64,000 nucleotides of DNA. Source: Mucilaginibacter xinganensis (lineage in GTDB: Bacteria; Bacteroidota; Bacteroidia; Sphingobacteriales; Sphingobacteriaceae). A program made the translations under genes and the position numbers. Positions within the stretch are counted from its first letter, which is position 1. The number at the start of each line of letters is the position of its first letter. Where the stretch lies: contig NZ_CP022743.1 of assembly GCF_002257585.1 (NCBI RefSeq), positions 1,116,001-1,180,000 of the forward strand. Direction: 5' to 3'. Positions 17,735 through 27,300 of this stretch are shown here, piece by piece. Under the pieces are notes generated by a model. It worked only from the letters and a program-made list of their open reading frames with translations, made no database searches and was not told the origin of the DNA.

Positions 17735-17917
17735 TTATTGATTTTTGGCCTGCTTTTTTTGGGTTGAAATCAACAACGCTGACCCTGCGCCAATGCCGCT
17801 CATCAGGCCCGTTAAAACAAGACGAAAGCAGGTTTCACCAAAAATGTATTTCATGATCAACGTGAACACTGCGGCGCTTATTAACGCGGTTAGGGTAAAG
17901 GTTTTAAAAAGATGCAT
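17735..17917 (-). CDS. Small two-helix membrane protein, unknown function
   Basis: 60 residues with two hydrophobic stretches (about 8-25 and 32-50) and a basic tail TQKKQAKNQ. Start ATG at 17917. There is no recognisable family. It lies 39 bases after the Gly-Thr lipoprotein gene start region on the same strand and could be a real small gene, but support is limited to ORF integrity and hydrophobicity. Confidence 0.45.
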   Translation of the reverse strand: MHLFKTFTLTALISAAVFTLIMKYIFGETCFRLVLTGLMSGIGAGSALLISTQKKQAKNQ

Positions 17918-17956
17918 AAAGTAATTAATGTTACTTTTTTATGGTAGTATGTTAGC

Positions 17957-18571
17957 TTACTTGTTTATGTTGAATGATCCGAGGCAATGTGTGTAAACTT
18001 TAGTATTATCATTACCATCAACCATATCCACGCTAAAGGTACCCTGGATATTGTGTGCAGTGAGTACAGTAACTTTTACTTTAGCGGCAGCCGACGCGTC
18101 ATTTACATAATTGCCCGCTGAAACCACAAAAATATCAAAAGTGCCTGTTTTTGAATCAAGATAGGATAATGTAAAAAAATCGGTAAAGCTTGACCCCGTG
18201 CCTAGTATAGAGGTAATTCCGTTGGCAGCCCCTGCCATTTGTGCTTCGTTCGAACCTGGTAAATAACTGGCAAAAGAAGCATTTTGAGAATAGTTATAAA
18301 TTGTATTGTTAATTTGAATCTTTATAGAATTTGCTGCCGAAATAGGTAAGCCGTTTCCATCATTAGTTCCTGTTCCTGTTCCTGTTCCTGTCCCGGTTCC
18401 TGTTCCTGTTCCCGTCCCGGTCCCGGTGCCAGTGCCAGTCCCAGTTCCAGTTCCGGTCCCGGTGCCGGTTTCAATATTTCCGGAAGGATAAACGGGTGCA
18501 TCTAGTTTACAGCTGGTTGCACTTGCGATTATGAATATTAAAGTGAAAAGTTTAAGGTATAATGTTTTCAT
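17957..18571 (-). CDS. Lipoprotein with a Gly-Thr repeat linker
   Basis: 204 residues. A lipoprotein signal ends SATSC (Cys at about residue 21). There follows a short segment and then an uninterrupted alternation of 18 Thr and 17 Gly (residues about 35-69). A C-terminal domain of about 130 residues reads as mostly beta (SIKIQINNTIYNYSQ, FFTLSYLDSKTGTFDIFVV, AHNIQGTFSVDMVDG). The linker likely spaces the globular domain from the membrane. The function of the domain is unknown. The coding DNA of the linker is a 6-base repeat, so the linker can lengthen or shorten in frame. Confidence 0.75.
   Translation of the reverse strand: MKTLYLKLFTLIFIIASATSCKLDAPVYPSGNIETGTGTGTGTGTGTGTGTGTGTGTGTGTGTGTGTGTNDGNGLPISAANSIKIQINNTIYNYSQNASFASYLPGSNEAQMAGAANGITSILGTGSSFTDFFTLSYLDSKTGTFDIFVVSAGNYVNDASAAAKVKVTVLTAHNIQGTFSVDMVDGNDNTKVYTHCLGSFNINK
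18365..18469 (-). repeat. Hexanucleotide coding repeat (Gly-Thr codon pairs)
   Basis: 105 bases encode (Thr-Gly)17-Thr. The hexamers vary at third positions (GGA, GGG and GGC for Gly; ACA, ACC, ACG and ACT for Thr), with runs of identical hexamers at the 3'-coding end. Such arrays expand and contract by whole units without breaking the frame. Confidence 0.9.
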
Positions 18572-18745
18572 TTTTTTATTGATAAAGTTTAAAGATAGGA
18601 TAAATGCAGCTGGATACCCAATAATATTTATTTCACTACTCCTCGGTATTTCCCCTCACGCAATACGAAATATCGCCTTAAATTGTTGCGTATTTTTCTG
18701 ATAATACGATTTATTTTTTTGACGGTGCACTTATAGCACAATCTG

Positions 18746-20317
18746 TTATTTTTTATTGATAACCAGGGTGTAAATAGCGCGCGGCTGTATGGTTATAGCT
18801 CCACTGGTGTTTATTGAAGGGCAGGCCTTCATATTGTCGCTGCTTGCTGCCGTTGTTAAATAGGCCTGAATCCGTTTGCTGAACATTCCTGCAGGCAGGT
18901 CAAGCTTAACCTGTTTGGCAGCCTGGCTGTTGTTTACCATAACCAGTACCAGCTTTTTGTCCCCGTAAAAAGCGCTTGTCAGCAAATCGCTTTCGGTTTC
19001 GGTGTTAAGCGCCAGCCGTACCATGCCCGGGCGGATAAACCGGCTATAATGGCCCAGGGCCCATAGGTTTTTTGTGATCCGGAAATTACCTGATTTAAAA
19101 TTGGCCGATGGGTCAAGGGCCAGCAGGTAATACCTGGTATTAAAATCCGCTTTTCCGGGTTCGTATGAATTCCAAAACTGCCACGCAGAGGCGTTGCCCA
19201 CAGTAAGGTCGTAATGAATAAGTTTTGCCAGGAATATAGCGCAGTCAATGGCGCTGCGGTCTGTTTTGTTGCCTTCTTTAAATCCGTCGGCCAGCATGGA
19301 GTACTCCGATTGCCAGTACTCTACGCCATATTTTTTTGCGGTATCTGCCACTTGTTGCCTTACGTCAACCGTGTTTTTTAAGCCAGCTTCGGTAAAATAA
19401 CCATGCCCTGCAACAAACCTGCTCATGTGTTTGGTATCGCCTAAATATAACGGGCTGCCGCCTTGCCAAAATGCTTGTACCTGGCTGCCGGTTTCACTGC
19501 CTTTTGGGGTATTGTATAAGTACGTAAGCATTCCGGCTTCCGGGATCAGAATTTTGGTGGATAGCTTTTGGTTATCCAGGGCGACATTCAAAGTTTTAAC
19601 CACTTCAAAAATCTCTTTATTGGTATAAGGGCTGCCCTCCTGGCTGCCTTCGCCATATTTGTTATACCAGTCCCACTGCGGCTCGTTTACCGGGCTGATG
19701 TAATTAAAGCTAAGACCCTCTTTATTAAAATGCGCTAATACGGTTGCCGTAAAGTCGGCATAAGCTTTATACTTATCAGCTTTAAGATTGGCATAATGGT
19801 CTTTTGTTGTTTTAAAACCGAGTCCGTTTTGGGTATAGTAAACCGGCGGACTATTCACAAATGCGATTAAATTTTCAACGCCGTAGGCTTTTGCCTTTTT
19901 TAAAAACCAAACGTATCCTTGTTCCTTGTTCCAGCTATAGGTACCGTCTGCATTCAGGAAACATTCTACACGCCGGTTAACGTCTTTAATACCGCTGCTA
20001 TCACCTTGTTCTGCAGTGCCGGCGCCAATGTTAAAGCGCCAGGCCGATAAGCCAATACCTTTGGGGTTACCTTTTTTATCTGTTGCTCTGCTGAACAGCA
20101 GTTCGGCCATGCGTTCTTTTGTGCTGTCGGCCCAGTATTTGCCCACCGGGTCTGAAAACCAGCAGCCTGAAGCACCGAAATTTTGAATGGTTTGTGCTTT
20201 TTTAGTTAGGTCAATGGTGATAGTTACCGGGCTTTGGGCCTTCACTCCTTTTGTAATAAAAAGGGCTATTATGAAAGAAAAAAGATAAGAGGACGCAGAC
20301 CTGGCAGAAAGATACAT
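18746..20317 (-). CDS. Glycoside hydrolase family 30 enzyme, secreted (beta-1,6-galactanase-like)
   Basis: 523 residues with a signal peptide (1-28, ending VKAQ), a (beta/alpha)8 barrel and a C-terminal beta domain. The likely acid/base is Glu212 in SPVNEPQWDW and the nucleophile Glu338 in YWQSEYSML. The start of the barrel (IQNFGASGCWFSDPVGKYW) and GIGLSAWRFNIGAGTAEQ fit the GH30 group that includes endo-beta-1,6-galactanases. It would cut galactan or glucan side chains outside the cell. No SusC/SusD pair is nearby, so it is not in a classical polysaccharide utilisation locus. Substrate is inferred. Confidence 0.87.
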   Translation of the reverse strand: MYLSARSASSYLFSFIIALFITKGVKAQSPVTITIDLTKKAQTIQNFGASGCWFSDPVGKYWADSTKERMAELLFSRATDKKGNPKGIGLSAWRFNIGAGTAEQGDSSGIKDVNRRVECFLNADGTYSWNKEQGYVWFLKKAKAYGVENLIAFVNSPPVYYTQNGLGFKTTKDHYANLKADKYKAYADFTATVLAHFNKEGLSFNYISPVNEPQWDWYNKYGEGSQEGSPYTNKEIFEVVKTLNVALDNQKLSTKILIPEAGMLTYLYNTPKGSETGSQVQAFWQGGSPLYLGDTKHMSRFVAGHGYFTEAGLKNTVDVRQQVADTAKKYGVEYWQSEYSMLADGFKEGNKTDRSAIDCAIFLAKLIHYDLTVGNASAWQFWNSYEPGKADFNTRYYLLALDPSANFKSGNFRITKNLWALGHYSRFIRPGMVRLALNTETESDLLTSAFYGDKKLVLVMVNNSQAAKQVKLDLPAGMFSKRIQAYLTTAASSDNMKACPSINTSGAITIQPRAIYTLVINKK

Positions 20318-20365
20318 AGCGGGTAGTTTAAGAATATAAAAATAGTTTATCCATCATTAATATTC

Positions 20366-20392
20366 ATAAAAAAAGCACCCGGTGAGGTGCTT
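20366..20392 (-). terminator. Rho-independent terminator after the DsbA-family gene
   Basis: On the minus strand a 7-bp stem (20386-20392 pairing 20373-20379) with a short loop is followed by a run of seven T. It lies 25 bases beyond the stop codon at 20417. Confidence 0.75.
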
Positions 20393-20416
20393 AAAATTTT
20401 AAAGGGTTTTTAATTA

Positions 20417-21121
20417 TCAGCAATTACCATCCGGGCCGCAGGCATCTCCATCAATAACTTCAAGTTTAGGTTTGGCGGATTCCAATTGCCAGTCCTCGAA
20501 TGCTTTTTGTAAAGTTTGCTCAAAAACAGGAACTGCCTGTGCGCCTGATACCGCATATTTATTATTCAGCACAAAAAATGGCACGCCTTGTATGCCCAGG
20601 TATTGCGCCTTATCAATATCGTGGTTAACGTCTTCTGCAAATTCTTCACTTTCCAACACCTGCTTTACTTCTGCCTTATCAAGGCCTATTTGTTCCCCTA
20701 ACGCAATCAGTGTTTCATTATTGTCAATGTTTTTGCTGTCGGTAAAATAGGCCTTAAACAATTGTTCTTCTGCTTCAATGCCTAGTCCATGCTTTTTTGC
20801 CAGGTGACTAAACCGGTGTGCTTTAAAGCTGTTAGCTACCACAGCTTTATCCAGGTGGTAAGTTAAACCGGCTTCTGCTGCCATCTGGGTTACGCGCGTA
20901 TTCATTTGTTCAGCATGATCTAAGGTCCAGCCTTTTTTGTCAGAGAGATATTGATTAATGTTAATTGATGGATCAGTTTCCAGGTCCGGATTAAGCTGGA
21001 AACTTTTCCACTCTATTTCCACCTCGTCTTTATGCTCAAAATCCTGTAAAGCATCTTCAAACCTGCGTTTACCTATATAACAAAATGGGCACATTACGTC
21101 ACTCCATATTTCAACTTTCAT
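20417..21121 (-). CDS. DsbA-family oxidoreductase, FrnE-like, cytosolic
   Basis: 234 residues, no signal peptide. Thioredoxin-fold active site CPFC at residues 11-14 (MKVEIWSDVMCPFCYIGKRR), a helical insertion (about 60-150) and the cis-Pro loop GIQGVPFFVLNNKYAVSGAQ. This is the FrnE/polyketide-type DsbA subfamily found in the cytosol. A C-terminal CGPDGNC holds two further cysteines, also usual in FrnE. It probably acts in oxidative stress defence or thiol-disulfide exchange. A single-gene unit with its own terminator, divergent from the acetolactate decarboxylase gene. Confidence 0.92.
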   Translation of the reverse strand: MKVEIWSDVMCPFCYIGKRRFEDALQDFEHKDEVEIEWKSFQLNPDLETDPSININQYLSDKKGWTLDHAEQMNTRVTQMAAEAGLTYHLDKAVVANSFKAHRFSHLAKKHGLGIEAEEQLFKAYFTDSKNIDNNETLIALGEQIGLDKAEVKQVLESEEFAEDVNHDIDKAQYLGIQGVPFFVLNNKYAVSGAQAVPVFEQTLQKAFEDWQLESAKPKLEVIDGDACGPDGNC

Positions 21122-21212
21122 AGCTTTGCGTTTAATAAAGCAAAGTTAATTCACTATCTTAACATCAAAGTAAGTGCAACGTAAAACTTTATCACCGCCA
21201 TCAATCCCAATA

Positions 21213-22010
21213 ATGAGATCACTAATTAAATATTTCCTGCTAAGCATCCTGTTCAGCTTTATTACAAACTTGAGTGCTACTGCTCAAAAGAACACGCATA
21301 ACCTGTTCAGTGCGGGGTATGCTTCTGCCTTTATAGGGGGCTTGTATGATGCGTGGTACCCCTACAAAAGCCTGCACCTGCACGGCGATTTTGGGCTGGG
21401 TGCTCCGGCCATGCTCGACGGCGAATTAATAATGCTGAACGGTAAGCTTTATAAAACACAATATACCGGTAAAACCAGCCGATTAAGCGATACTGAAAAG
21501 ACGCCCTATGCAATTGTTTGCTTTTTTAAAGCCAATAGAGTGTATAAACCAAACCGCCAACTAAGTAAGGCTGAACTTTATAAATACCTGGATAGCGTGT
21601 TAATCAATCAGAATGGTATTTATGCCGTCCACATCAACGGTGATTTTAAATATATAAAAACCAGGGCATTTCCGCCGGTAGTGCAGAAGCCCTATTTGCC
21701 GTTAGCTGCTATGCTTGACCGGCAGCATTTTTTTGAATTCAACACAATAAAAGGTGATTTGGTTGGCTACAAACTGCCGGTGTTTATGGAGGGCGCGCAT
21801 ATCAGCGGTTACCATTTTCATTTTTTGTCGGACGACAAAGCGGCAGGCGGGCATATCATTGATCTCATAGCTAATGATATTACCATTGAAGTGGATACTT
21901 TGAGTAGTTATACCATGGAACTGCCTCAAACGCCAGACTTTAATAATTTTGATTTCAGGAAAGATCGGAAGGAAGAGATAAAAAGTGTCGAGAACGGTAA
22001 GAAGCAATAG
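21213..22010 (+). CDS. Alpha-acetolactate decarboxylase with signal peptide
   Basis: 265 residues from the ATG at 21213; a GTG 13 codons upstream would put extra residues before the signal. A signal peptide is evident (RSLIKYFLLSILFSFITN, cleavage near ATAQ). The core carries the family's HGDFGLGAPAMLDGELIML and the zinc motif GYHFHFLSDD...GGHI, with ligands near His201, His203 and His214. The enzyme converts 2-acetolactate to acetoin (EC 4.1.1.5). No acetolactate synthase gene is adjacent. The signal peptide predicts export, as known for the Brevibacillus enzyme, so it would act on acetolactate outside the cytosol. Confidence 0.9.
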   Translation: MRSLIKYFLLSILFSFITNLSATAQKNTHNLFSAGYASAFIGGLYDAWYPYKSLHLHGDFGLGAPAMLDGELIMLNGKLYKTQYTGKTSRLSDTEKTPYAIVCFFKANRVYKPNRQLSKAELYKYLDSVLINQNGIYAVHINGDFKYIKTRAFPPVVQKPYLPLAAMLDRQHFFEFNTIKGDLVGYKLPVFMEGAHISGYHFHFLSDDKAAGGHIIDLIANDITIEVDTLSSYTMELPQTPDFNNFDFRKDRKEEIKSVENGKKQ

Positions 22011-22057
22011 GCTCGTGCGGCAATGTAGACGGCAGGTAATTAAAAACGGCTTAAATT

Positions 22058-22089
22058 AAAAATGACCCGCTAATTGACGGGTCATTTTT
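22058..22089. terminator. Bidirectional terminator between acetolactate decarboxylase and desaturase genes
   Basis: Perfect 12-bp stem (22058-22069 pairing 22078-22089) with an 8-base loop and A/T-runs on both sides, between convergent genes. Confidence 0.88.
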
Positions 22090-22116
22090 AAAAAAAATCG
22101 TTCTCTATTAATTGTT

Positions 22117-23142
22117 CTATAAAACAGCGGCCGGTTCTTCCGTCTTTATTGCCATTTCAGCATCAGGTTTTGATACATCGGTAAGCGCAACGCGACCGCG
22201 GTCTTTTCTCAGGATCCTGTTGAAAAGAGAGATCTCCCTGTCAAACAAAAAAGTGAAAAATAACTTGGTCCACGAAGTGTGATAATATAAAGTATCATAA
22301 TATTCCGGAGCGGTTTTCCTGATCTCAGGAAGTTTGTTCCATGGAATAGAAGGAAAATCATGGTGTTCATTATGGAAACCCACATTAAAGGCCACTGTGT
22401 TCAATGGTCCGTAATAGCTATAAGTTTCCTGCTCAATGGTATGTGTTAAATAATGTTCCTGAATCCAGCGGGCACCAAGCGGGTGTAAGCCAACAGAGAA
22501 GGAGAAGCTCAGCAATAAAAAAGCTAATGCATGCCATCCCATAAAGTACCATATTGCGGTAGTAAATATAGCCTGTAAAACAAAGTTGGTAACTATCCAG
22601 CCATCAATCGGGTGGATTTCGCGTAGCCTTGATAAACGAAAGATCTGGAAAATAGGGAAAAACAGCAACCATAAAGCCTTGCCGAAAAATGAATTACTGA
22701 TCAGCTTTGCTTCCCAACGATTTGGTAAATCGGCATCAAGTTCATGCACCCCCTGGAAAGAGTGGTGCTTAATGTGATATTTTTCAAACGAAATTGCACT
22801 TGGCAAAATCTGCGGTAAGTTGGCAAACATGGATGCCCAGCGATTTGCATTGCTGTTTTTAAACAACAACTTATGCGTACATTCATGAATCATTACAAAC
22901 AAAGCGTGGTCAGCAAACGCGCCTAATAAATAAGCTCCGCCAAATACCAGCCACCAGGATTGGTCGCGCAGCAACCATGCCAAAACCACCTGGAAACCAA
23001 CAAGGCCAATAATGGCAAATATGGTCGAGGGATTTTTTCCGATTAACTTTCTGAGGTGAGGGAACTCTTTTAAAATTTTTTTAGTCCTTATCCGGTGTGG
23101 TTCAGACTCTTGCGAATAAACAAAATCGGTTCTTTTAATCAT
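22117..23142 (-). CDS. Membrane fatty-acid desaturase, sphingolipid delta-4 desaturase (DES1)-like
   Basis: 341 residues with four or so membrane helices and the three histidine boxes of di-iron membrane desaturases: HECTH (86-90), HIKHH (123-127) and HNEHH (257-261). Order and wording follow eukaryotic DES1/DEGS1 rather than acyl-lipid desaturases: an N-terminal FVYSQESEPHRIRTKKIL, MFANLPQILPSAISFEKYH, GLHPLGARWIQEHY, YSYYGPLN and FNVGFHNEHHDFPSIP. DEGS1 desaturates dihydroceramide at C4-C5. Bacteroidota of this group make sphingolipids, so a sphingoid-base desaturase or C4-hydroxylase is the best guess. It stands alone, convergent with the decarboxylase gene. Substrate is inferred from similarity recalled from family knowledge. 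Confidence 0.85.
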   Translation of the reverse strand: MIKRTDFVYSQESEPHRIRTKKILKEFPHLRKLIGKNPSTIFAIIGLVGFQVVLAWLLRDQSWWLVFGGAYLLGAFADHALFVMIHECTHKLLFKNSNANRWASMFANLPQILPSAISFEKYHIKHHSFQGVHELDADLPNRWEAKLISNSFFGKALWLLFFPIFQIFRLSRLREIHPIDGWIVTNFVLQAIFTTAIWYFMGWHALAFLLLSFSFSVGLHPLGARWIQEHYLTHTIEQETYSYYGPLNTVAFNVGFHNEHHDFPSIPWNKLPEIRKTAPEYYDTLYYHTSWTKLFFTFLFDREISLFNRILRKDRGRVALTDVSKPDAEMAIKTEEPAAVL

Positions 23143-23295
23143 TTGGTATTTTTAGAGGGCATCAGGGGTAAAGATAATAATATGATGCTTAAATATAATT
23201 TTATTGTAAAAATTAATTCAGATAAGTGTAAAAAATATCGGAATTAGAGCATTTAGAACGCTCCTTTTTGGCAAATTATTATCCTAAAAGTAAAA

Positions 23296-24288
23296 TTATG
23301 GTTGTTTATATATTACAACTTTGAACGTATTTGGCAGTGCTTTGCGGGTACCTGGTTCAAATTCAGCAACACTCAAATATATTTTGTGGGTTCTCTCATC
23401 CAATATTAATGTACGGGCACGAACAGGCGTTTTAAGGGTTTGTACCACGCTATATTCGTTAGCCGATTTTTGTTTGATAATTGTGGTAGTCCCATCGCCG
23501 CATGAGCAAAATATTAATTTAGTTTCAGCGTCGTAAGCAACGGCATCAACACCGGCACCAATGGGCAGTGTGGTAATAACCTTGCCGCTGTTAGCGTCCA
23601 CCACACTCATTCCCTTGTTTTCGCGGCAAACGGTAAACAAGCGGTGGTTAGCCGGGTCAAGTGCCAGGCCCGTAGGCCCTCCGCAAGGCGCTAACGGATA
23701 GTTTTTAATAACCTTCAGCATTTTACTGTCAATAATATTCAGGCTGCTTTTATCTTCAAGATTGTTGTAAATTAATCCTTTACCGTCGGCCACAGCAAAT
23801 TCGGGGCCGCCGCCCAATTCTACTGTTCCTACTTGTTTCAGGGTATTGGGATCAACAACCGATGAGTTATTACTCTCACCATTGAAACTGAAAACCCGGT
23901 CAGAAAACGGATCATATATAATGGCGTCAGGTCCTTTTGCATTAACCGGGATGGTTGCAATTGTTTTTAACGTTTTAAGATCAAACGCAATAACAGCGTT
24001 CGCCTGGCCGTCGCTAATAAAGCCCCGGTTTGCCTTGTTGTCTATAGCAATGCCGTGCACGCCTTTCATTCCTTCAATAACTCCAACAGGTTTTTCCGTT
24101 TGCAGATCGATTACGTTTACAGTTGTTCCATGCGAAACATACAAGCGATGGTTGATCTTATCAATAGAAAGATAGTCATAGCCACCACTGCCCGGAAGTG
24201 AGATGGTTTTATCTAAAACATAGGTTTGCGCTTGCAGCGAAACGCAAGCCAAACAGCTTACCAGCAGCGTATAAAAGGTCTTCTTCAT
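23296..24288 (-). CDS. YncE-family beta-propeller protein, secreted (copy 1)
   Basis: 330 residues with a signal peptide (1-20, LACVSLQAQ). Repeated propeller blades show the NHRLYVSHGTTVNVIDL and IHGIAIDNKANRGFISDGQ type units. YncE proteins are periplasmic seven-bladed propellers of unclear role, sometimes linked to iron uptake or DNA binding. It is a paralogue of 35592-36626: both share GGWDY/GGYDY, KGVHGIA and GPDAIIYD/NPDAIFYD stretches. It is a single gene upstream of the second RND operon on the same strand but separated from it by 66 bases and pointing the same way. Confidence 0.88.
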   Translation of the reverse strand: MKKTFYTLLVSCLACVSLQAQTYVLDKTISLPGSGGYDYLSIDKINHRLYVSHGTTVNVIDLQTEKPVGVIEGMKGVHGIAIDNKANRGFISDGQANAVIAFDLKTLKTIATIPVNAKGPDAIIYDPFSDRVFSFNGESNNSSVVDPNTLKQVGTVELGGGPEFAVADGKGLIYNNLEDKSSLNIIDSKMLKVIKNYPLAPCGGPTGLALDPANHRLFTVCRENKGMSVVDANSGKVITTLPIGAGVDAVAYDAETKLIFCSCGDGTTTIIKQKSANEYSVVQTLKTPVRARTLILDERTHKIYLSVAEFEPGTRKALPNTFKVVIYKQP

Positions 24289-24354
24289 TTTTAGGGTTAC
24301 TTAGTTAAAACATAAATATGATGCCCGATTCTGTAGAAAACTTAGATTATTGAA

Positions 24355-27300
24355 TTACTGTCCGTTTAAATCCTTTGTGTTTTCATGAAACTGGCCATGC
24401 TTGTAAAGAATCCGCATAGCACTCGGCAATACGATCAGTAATAAAGGCAGGGCCACTACAAAACCGCCTATTACTGCAATAGCCAATGGCTGGTGCAGCT
24501 GTGCGCCTGCCCCAATGCCCAAAGCAAGCGGCATAAGTGCAATAATTGCCCCTATGGCCGTCATCAATTTAGGCCTTAACCTGGTGGAAATTGAATAGAC
24601 CACAGCCTCGTCAATGCCATTTTCAACCCCTTTATCCAGATTTTCAAGCGCGCGTTGTTTAAACTGTAAAAACGTAAATATGGCATTTTCACCTATAATA
24701 CCCACTATCATGATCAATCCGGTGTAGCTGCCCACATTAAGCGGTGTTTTTGTAATAAATAATGCCAGCATACTGCCTGCAATACCTAAAACAGCTACTA
24801 TCAGTATTAAAATAGCTATCCTGAATTGTTTAAACAGGAAGAGGATGACTGCAAAAACCAGTAAGCTTGAAGTGATAAGGATGATCAGCAATTCTTTAAA
24901 CGATTGTTGCTGCTCCGCATAGGCACCGCCATACTCCACGTGGTACCCGGCAGGCAGGCTTATTGCGGCTACCTGCTTTTGAATTGCGGGGACCACGCTG
25001 CCCAGGTCGCTTCCTTCCAGCCGGGCGCTGATAACCCCCATGGACTGCAGGTTTTCCCGGTTTATTTCGGCATCACCTGGATTCAGCTTGACCGATGCCA
25101 GCTCGCTGATATTGATCAGTTTGCCGCTGGGTACAAATATGGTTTGATCCTGGATGCCCGTAACATTCAGCCCCCGGTTGCCGGGGTAAACCATCCTTAT
25201 GGGCGAAAGCTGTTCGCGCTCCAGCATGTTCCCAATAATGTTGCCTTCCAATGCGGTTTGCAACTGAAACTGCAGGCTGGCAGGGGTAATGTTGTACTGC
25301 GCCAGTTTGCCATAATAAGGATCTATGCTTACCGATGGCCCTGCTATGATCACACCATCGTTAACATCGGCTGTGCCTTTTACATCAGCAACTGCGCCTG
25401 CAATTTGTTTGGAGAGGCTTTGTAGTTTTATCGGGTCGTCGCCAAATACTTTTATTTCAATTGGCTGTACTGATGTCATCAGGTCGCCAAGCATATCGCC
25501 AATTACCTGTCCAAAGTCAATTTGTAAAGCCGGCTGGTTAGCGGCAACTTTTTGCCGCAGATCACTTATAACCTCTTCTGTGCTTTTATCTCTTTTCTTT
25601 TTGAGTTGTATCAGGTAGTCGCCCTTGTTAGGCTCGGTGATAAAAAAGCCCATTTCGGTACCTGTGCGGCGCGAATAGGCGGCCACTTCAGGTTGTTTGG
25701 TGATGATTTTTTCCACTTCGCGCAGCATCCTGTCTGTTTCATCCAGCGAAGTTCCCGGTGGTGAGCGATAATCAAATACAATACTCCCTTCATCCATCTC
25801 GGGCAAAAATCCGGTCTCCAAAAGGGGCGGAACAAATACCAACGCCGCTACGGCCCCTGCAATTATCAGCAGGCTTACATAAGGCCTTAAGATAAACCAT
25901 TTAACCCAGGCTTGTTTTTTTACGTGATGGACTTCTTCCTGCTTCTGTTGTGCCGCTTCGTTATGTTTATGCTTGCTCAAGAGTATGTAGATAACCGGCA
26001 GACCTATCCAGGTAACAAAAAAAGAACAGATCAGGGTAATGATCATGGTGTTGGTAAGCACATGGAAATAGGCTCCGGCAACGCCTGTCATCAGTAAAAA
26101 GGGTATAAATATTACAATGGTGCTGATAGATGAGCCCAGCATAGCAGGGAACAAATAATCAATGGCTGTTTTTATAAGTTTTAGCGGGTGCTCTCGTGGA
26201 TGCTCCTCGTGCGTACGGTGGATCTGTTCTACTACTACAATGGCATCATCAATTATTAAGCCCAGTGCAGCAGCAATAGCGCCCAATGTCATGATATTAA
26301 GGGTATATCCAACACCATAAATTACAGCGAGGCTAAGGCAAAGCGTTACCGGGATAGTGATCAGGATCACCGCACTTGCCTTTATCGACCGTAAAAATAT
26401 TACTGCTACAATTATGGCCAGCAGCAAGCCGATCCATAAACTATCAGTTACGCTTTTGATGGAATCCTTTACAAAGTCAGCCTGCACGTAGTATGGTTTT
26501 ATCGCTACATCTTTTGGCAGCAGTTTTTGCAGTTCGGCTACCTTGCTTTCCATATCGGCAGATAATGACACCAGGTTTGCATTTGGCTGTTTAATAACTG
26601 CTATTAAAACGCCGTTGCGCCCATTGGCATTAACACGGGTATATTCAATTCCTTCCTGGATAGCTATCTCAGCAAAATCTTTTAGCCTTACTACCCGTTT
26701 GCGGTTATTGCTGATCACCAGGTTTTCCAGTTGATCCTTTGCGTTAATGGTAGCATCGGTTACGGTCAGGTACATTCGTTTGTAGTCAGACAGGTAACCC
26801 TCAGATTTAACAAAGTTTGTGGTACTCAGCGTAGTGCTGATAATATCCGGCGTTAAGCCCAGCGAACTCATTTTTTGCTTGTTAAGCGTTAGCCAGTATT
26901 CCTTTGCCTTGCCGCCAATTACCCTGATCTCTGAAACCCCGTCAACCTGCGATAAAAAAGGTTTAACGGTGTAGGTGGCAATTTGGCGCAGTTCAATCGG
27001 TGAGCGGCTGTTGCTTTCGAGCGTGTAACCGCTCACAGGCAATATAGAAGGGTTCATTTTCTGAACCGTTATGTTTACATCTGCGGGTAAATCGTTTTTA
27101 ATCTGGTCAATGCTGGTTTGAATCTTCTGCATGCTCAGATCTATATCAGCATCCCATGCCATGTAAGCCGAAATCTCGCAGCTGCCACGGCTGGTGGTGC
27201 TTCGTACGGTTTTAAGATCGGGTACCTGCTTAATTGCATTCTCCAATGGCTTGGTTACCGTAACCATCATTTTGTTTACCGGTTGCAGGCCCTCATCGGC

